Positions 20,471-20,531 of a stretch of 20,531 bases of DNA are shown here, one piece after another. Each line of letters begins with the position of its first letter. The stretch's first letter is position 1. The notes under the pieces are model-generated. The model saw only the letters and a program-made list of their open reading frames with translations, ran no database searches and was not told the origin of the DNA. The stretch covers positions 1 to 20,531 of the forward strand of contig NZ_KE386801.1 in assembly GCF_000428785.1 (NCBI RefSeq), given 5' to 3'. The DNA comes from Conchiformibius kuhniae DSM 17694 (GTDB lineage: Bacteria > Pseudomonadota > Gammaproteobacteria > Burkholderiales > Neisseriaceae). Made by a program: the position numbers and the translations under genes.

Positions 20471-20531
20471 ATGGCTCACAACAGTCTTAATCCCCTAATG
20501 ATGGGGCAGGTTTTCCGACGCTTGCGGCGGC
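20471..20531 (+). CDS. Start of an unrecognised gene, cut by the window edge
   Basis: An ATG at 20471 follows AAAAGGA with 8-base spacing and opens a frame that reads MAHNSLNPLMMGQVFRRLRR up to the edge. Only 20 codons are visible, so no family can be named. Codons 8-17 overlap the second copy of the 26-bp repeat, while the first copy lies in the untranslated leader. It would be transcribed after the gshB terminator. Confidence 0.5.
   Translation, partial: MAHNSLNPLMMGQVFRRLRR
20494..20519 (+). repeat. 26-bp direct repeat, copy 2
   Basis: It is identical to 20424-20449. Here it contains the small inverted repeat CCCC-TAATGAT-GGGG and lies inside the coding frame that starts at 20471. Confidence 0.85.

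Noticed and set aside
20424..20519. The 26-bp direct repeat as the start of a second CRISPR array
   Set aside because: Period 70 with a 44-base gap, no clear CRISPR-type 3' end, and a well-formed gene start runs through the second copy; only two copies are visible.

Overview
The window comes from a member of the Neisseriaceae. The reasons are repeated 12-base DNA uptake sequences of the AGGCTGCCTGAA type (the Simonsiella-like dialect; several near-palindromic copies also read as the Kingella-like AGGCAGCCTGAA on the other strand), a Neisseria-type Fbp iron importer, and dRS3-like 30-bp palindromic repeats. Genus-level placement is inference.

Bases 1-8163 hold a complete type I-C CRISPR-Cas locus on the minus strand: cas3, then (with its own promoter) cas5c-cas8c-cas7c-cas4-cas1-cas2, a leader, and the first repeat of an array that runs off the left edge. 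cas8c contains an internal start with its own Shine-Dalgarno that should give the small subunit Cas11c.

The most striking element is in the 204-bp gap between cas5c and cas3. On the plus strand, opposite to the cas genes, lies a solitary 32-base I-C-like repeat (5574-5605), preceded by a promoter that would start transcription almost at its first base and followed by a short spacer-like segment and an intrinsic terminator. The first 15 bases of the spacer-like segment match 5490-5504, which covers the -10 box of the cas5c-cas2 operon promoter. The only mismatch is at guide position 6 (the base flipped out in type I seeds), and the target is preceded by TTC, the type I-C PAM. This looks like a crRNA-like autoregulator (CreR-type) that guides Cascade to repress its own operon without enough pairing to trigger Cas3.

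Bases 8164-14763 (mostly minus strand) hold ychF; an AT-rich islet with a Xre-type regulator divergent from a small membrane protein; a DUF350-SPFH/SHOCT-PspC operon that looks like a membrane-stress module; and fbpC-fbpB. fbpA (14764-15759) is divergent from fbpBC rather than in the usual fbpABC order. Then come fabI (minus), hldC-sanA (plus), a 114-residue unknown and a Sel1-like protein (minus), a repeat-rich 307-bp gap, gshB (plus), and the start of an unrecognised gene with a 26-bp direct repeat at the right edge.
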